Assembly: GCA_026713745.1 (NCBI GenBank)
Contig: JAPONU010000074.1
Span: forward strand, 1 to 16,571
Length of the DNA: 16,571 nt
Direction: 5' to 3'
From: a bacterium
GTDB lineage: Bacteria; Actinomycetota; Acidimicrobiia; Acidimicrobiales; CATQHL01
The notes beneath the pieces are model-generated. The model was not told the DNA's origin and searched no databases. It saw nothing but the letters and a program-made list of their open reading frames with translations. Within the stretch, counting starts at the first letter, position 1; every line of letters begins with the position of its first letter. A program made the position numbers and the translations under genes. Shown piece by piece: positions 14,387 through 16,571 of the stretch.

Positions 14387-15396
14387 CAACGGTGGACCGG
14401 CGGGACGGCGCCGCCACCGTGCTGGACCCCGGAATCAGTGGCCTCCGGCCGGTCAACCGGACGTTGCACGAGGCCAGCGAGGGCGCCTTCGAGATCCACA
14501 ACCCCCTGGGCGCGCACGCCCTGGCCGCTGGCCTCGACGCTCCGCTGGAGGTCACCATCGAGGGCCACGTCGGCTACTACTGCGCCGGCATGAACAAGCA
14601 GGCCACGGTGACCGTGGTTGGCAACGCCGGTCCCGGACTGGCCGAGAACATCATGTCGGGGACGGTCCGCATCGGTGGCAACGCCAGCCAGTCGGCCGGG
14701 GCGACCGGCCACGGCGGGCTCGTCGTCATCGAGGGCAACGCCTCGGCCCGGTGCGGCATCTCGATGAAGGGGCTGACCATTGTGGTGGGCGGCAACGTGG
14801 GCCACATGAGCGCCTTCATGGCCCAGGCCGGCGACCTCATCGTGCTGGGCGACGCCGGAGCCGACCTCGGCGACTCCATCTACGAGGCTCGGCTGTTCGT
14901 GCGCGGCTCGGTGGCGAGCCTCGGCGCCGACTGCACCCGCAAGGAGATGCGCCCCGAGCACCTCGACTTCCTGGCTCGCACGCTGGCCGCAGCCGGCTTC
15001 GACGCCAACCCCACCGACTTCACCCGCTACGGCTCAGCCCGCCGCCTCTACAACTTCAAAGTCGACAACGTGGACGCCCTCAGCTCTTCCCAGCGAGCGC
15101 AGACTGCCCCGGCCCGGTCACAGGTCAACCGTGGAACCTGCGCGAATCCCACACGTTCGACCGCAACACCATCGCCGAGATCCAAAGAGCGGCCAACACC
15201 GGCGTGTACCGGATCCGCGGCTGGGGCGCCAAGCGTGCCATCCCCACCTTCGACGACCTGGTGTTCCTGGGCGCGTCGATGTCCCGCTACCCCCTGGAGG
15301 GCTACCGGGAGGCCTGCGCCACCAATGTCGTGCTGGGGGCGCGCTTCGCATCCGAACCCATCGAGCTGGCGATCCCCATCACGATCGCAGGCATGA
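14383..15396 (+). CDS. glxC: Glutamate-synthase GXGXG-domain subunit (glxC / mgsB), with abnormal 3' end
   Basis: The first 230 or so residues are a clear GlxC protein, a right-handed beta-helix like the C-terminal domain of glutamate synthase: the repeats VGYYCAGMNKQATVTVVGNA, GLAENIMSGTVRIGGNAS, GHGGLVVIEGNASARCGISM and KGLTIVVGGNVGHM, ending with the usual RRLYNFKVDNVDAL at about 15081. Relatives stop near this point. Here the frame stays open to 15396, running about 105 codons out of frame through glxD coding sequence, and that tail has no resemblance to anything. The start is GTG overlapping the glxB stop. The subunit likely channels or positions intermediates between GlxB and GlxD. The domain is certain; the annotated end is not, and a missing base near 15082-15140 is the simplest cause. 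Confidence 0.8.
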   Translation: MTTVDRRDGAATVLDPGISGLRPVNRTLHEASEGAFEIHNPLGAHALAAGLDAPLEVTIEGHVGYYCAGMNKQATVTVVGNAGPGLAENIMSGTVRIGGNASQSAGATGHGGLVVIEGNASARCGISMKGLTIVVGGNVGHMSAFMAQAGDLIVLGDAGADLGDSIYEARLFVRGSVASLGADCTRKEMRPEHLDFLARTLAAAGFDANPTDFTRYGSARRLYNFKVDNVDALSSSQRAQTAPARSQVNRGTCANPTRSTATPSPRSKERPTPACTGSAAGAPSVPSPPSTTWCSWARRCPATPWRATGRPAPPMSCWGRASHPNPSSWRSPSRSQA

Positions 15397-16442
15397 GCTT
15401 CGGGTCGCTGTCGGCGAATGCCAAGGAGGCGCTGGGTCGGGGGGCCAGCGTCGCGGGCACCTCCACGACCAGCGGCGACGGCGGCATGACCGACGAGGAG
15501 CGCACCCACTCCGAGACGCTCGTGTACCAGTACCTGCCGTCGCGCTACGGCATGAACCCCGACGACCTGCGGCGCGGCGACGCCATCGAGGTGGTGGTGG
15601 GCCAGGGGGCCAAGCCGGGCGGCGGCGGGATGCTGCTGGGCCACAAGATCAGCGCCCGCGTGGCCGAGATGCGCACCCTGCCCGAGGGCATCGACCAGCG
15701 CTCAGCCTGCCGGCACCCGGACTGGACCGGCCCGGACGACCTTGCCATCAAGATCACCGAGTTGCGTGAGATCACAGGCTGGCGCAAGCCCGTCTACGTG
15801 AAGATCGGCGCCGCCCGCCCCTACTACGACACCGCCCTAGCGGTGAAGGCCGGAGCCGACGTGGTGGTGCTGGACGGCATGCAGGGCGGTACGGCCGCCA
15901 CCCAGGACGTGTTCATCGAGCACGTGGGCATTCCCACCCTTGCGGCCGTCCCCGAGGCGGTGCGGGCCCTGAAGGAGATGCACGTGCACCGCACCGGTGT
16001 GCAACTCATCGCCGCCGGCGGCATCCGCTCGGGCGCGGACGTGGCCAAGGCAATCGCGCTGGGCGCCGACGCCGTGTCCATCGGTACCGCCGCCCTCATC
16101 GCCCTGGGCGACAACGACCCCGCCCTCGACCCGGAGTACCGCAGCCTGGGCTCGGCGGCCGGCTTCTGGGAGGATTTCCACACCGGCACCGACCCTGCCG
16201 GCATCACCACCCAGGACCCCGAGTTGTCCCGCCGACTCGACCCGGTCCTGGCCGGGCGCCGCCTCGCCAACTACCTGCAGGTGCTCACCCTCGAGGCCCA
16301 GACGCTGGCCCGGGCGTGCGGCAAGTCACACGTCCTGAACCTCGAACCGGAGGACTTGGCCGCGCTCACCGTGGAGGCCGCTGCCATGGCCGGCGTACCT
16401 CTTGCCGGCACCGACTGGATCCCCGGCCGCCGCCGGGACTGA
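15138..16442 (+). CDS. glxD: Glutamate-synthase FMN-domain subunit (glxD / mgsC), start codon unresolved
   Basis: About 435 residues of a GlxD/MgsC protein, the FMN-binding catalytic part of N-methylglutamate synthase-like enzymes. Segments include TFDRNTIAEIQRAANTGVY, FLGASMSRYPLEGYREAC, IAGMSFGSLSANAKEALGRG, GTSTTSGDGGMTDEERTHSE, GQGAKPGGGGMLLGHKIS, VVLDGMQGGTAATQDVF, GGIRSGADVAKAIALGADAV and ARACGKSHVLNLEPEDL. Conserved similarity already begins at LRES, whose leucine codon is CTG at 15138. In this frame there is no ATG, GTG or TTG from 14754 to 15203, so 15138 marks the beginning of recognisable protein rather than a proven start. GTG at 15204 would remove conserved residues. The body of the gene is intact to its TGA. 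Confidence 0.85.
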   Translation: MRESHTFDRNTIAEIQRAANTGVYRIRGWGAKRAIPTFDDLVFLGASMSRYPLEGYREACATNVVLGARFASEPIELAIPITIAGMSFGSLSANAKEALGRGASVAGTSTTSGDGGMTDEERTHSETLVYQYLPSRYGMNPDDLRRGDAIEVVVGQGAKPGGGGMLLGHKISARVAEMRTLPEGIDQRSACRHPDWTGPDDLAIKITELREITGWRKPVYVKIGAARPYYDTALAVKAGADVVVLDGMQGGTAATQDVFIEHVGIPTLAAVPEAVRALKEMHVHRTGVQLIAAGGIRSGADVAKAIALGADAVSIGTAALIALGDNDPALDPEYRSLGSAAGFWEDFHTGTDPAGITTQDPELSRRLDPVLAGRRLANYLQVLTLEAQTLARACGKSHVLNLEPEDLAALTVEAAAMAGVPLAGTDWIPGRRRD

Positions 16443-16571
16443 CCCTACGTAGTCAACACAATCGAGTTCGCCGCGAGAATCAGATCAGCCACCGCCAAGC
16501 AGCAACGCGGAGTTCGACCGACCATTCATAGGTTCACCACTTCGCCGCAGTCGCGTACCTTCAGCTCGACC

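Noticed and set aside
13911..15119. Long in-frame 5' extension of glxD reaching back to 13911
   Set aside because: It lies entirely over glxB and glxC in another frame and translates to Arg/Pro-rich nonsense. It is open only because of GC bias, so it does not supply a real start.
15050..15140. Programmed -1 frameshift signal at the glxC-glxD junction
   Set aside because: No standard slippery heptamer in the glxC frame and no convincing downstream pseudoknot was seen, so it is kept only as one option within the junction finding.

Overview
The window is GC-rich bacterial DNA that reads like an actinobacterium, possibly of the Acidimicrobiia type; the lineage is inferred from composition and promoter style, not proven. 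Three genes have a TANNNT-like -10 hexamer only 6-7 nt before the start codon, the usual layout of leaderless actinobacterial transcripts.

Region 1 (1-5884) is mainly zinc homeostasis. It holds the C-terminal half of a cation diffusion facilitator, a PatB/MalY-type PLP enzyme on the minus strand, and a Fur-family regulator (probably Zur). A zinc/manganese ABC importer follows, split into three transcription units: the ATPase gene on the minus strand, then the divergent binding-protein and permease genes on the plus strand. The permease gene is cut off from the binding-protein gene by a perfect 13-bp hairpin and has its own Zur-like box and leaderless promoter. The binding protein carries an unusually long acidic/His loop built partly from DNA repeats.

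Region 2 (5902-16442) is a methylated-amine cluster in two divergent arms. The minus-strand arm reads glutamine-synthetase-like ligase (gmaS/glnT type), XRE-cupin regulator, then soxB-soxD-soxA-soxG. The plus-strand arm reads glxB-glxC-glxD. Together these are the complete gene sets known for the N-methylglutamate pathway: gamma-glutamylmethylamide synthetase (gmaS), N-methylglutamate synthase (mgsABC = glxBCD-like) and N-methylglutamate dehydrogenase (mgdABCD = soxBDAG-like). Methylamine would be attached to glutamate, passed on as N-methylglutamate, and oxidised to a one-carbon unit with glutamate regenerated. glyA and purU, frequent partners of true sarcosine oxidase, are absent here. Sarcosine oxidation remains the alternative. 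A 310-bp divergent control region (13174-13483) separates the arms.

Points deserving a second look: the glxC and glxD reading frames overlap with no stop for the first and no ordinary start for the second, suggesting a lost base, a fusion or recoding; a small palindromic repeat family occurs three times, always between genes and twice inside the sox operon; and two divergent regions have -10 elements readable on both strands. The last 129 bases (16443-16571) contain nothing recognisable except the 8-bp palindrome CTACGTAG at 16445-16452. No tRNA, rRNA, CRISPR array, transposase or phage gene was seen.
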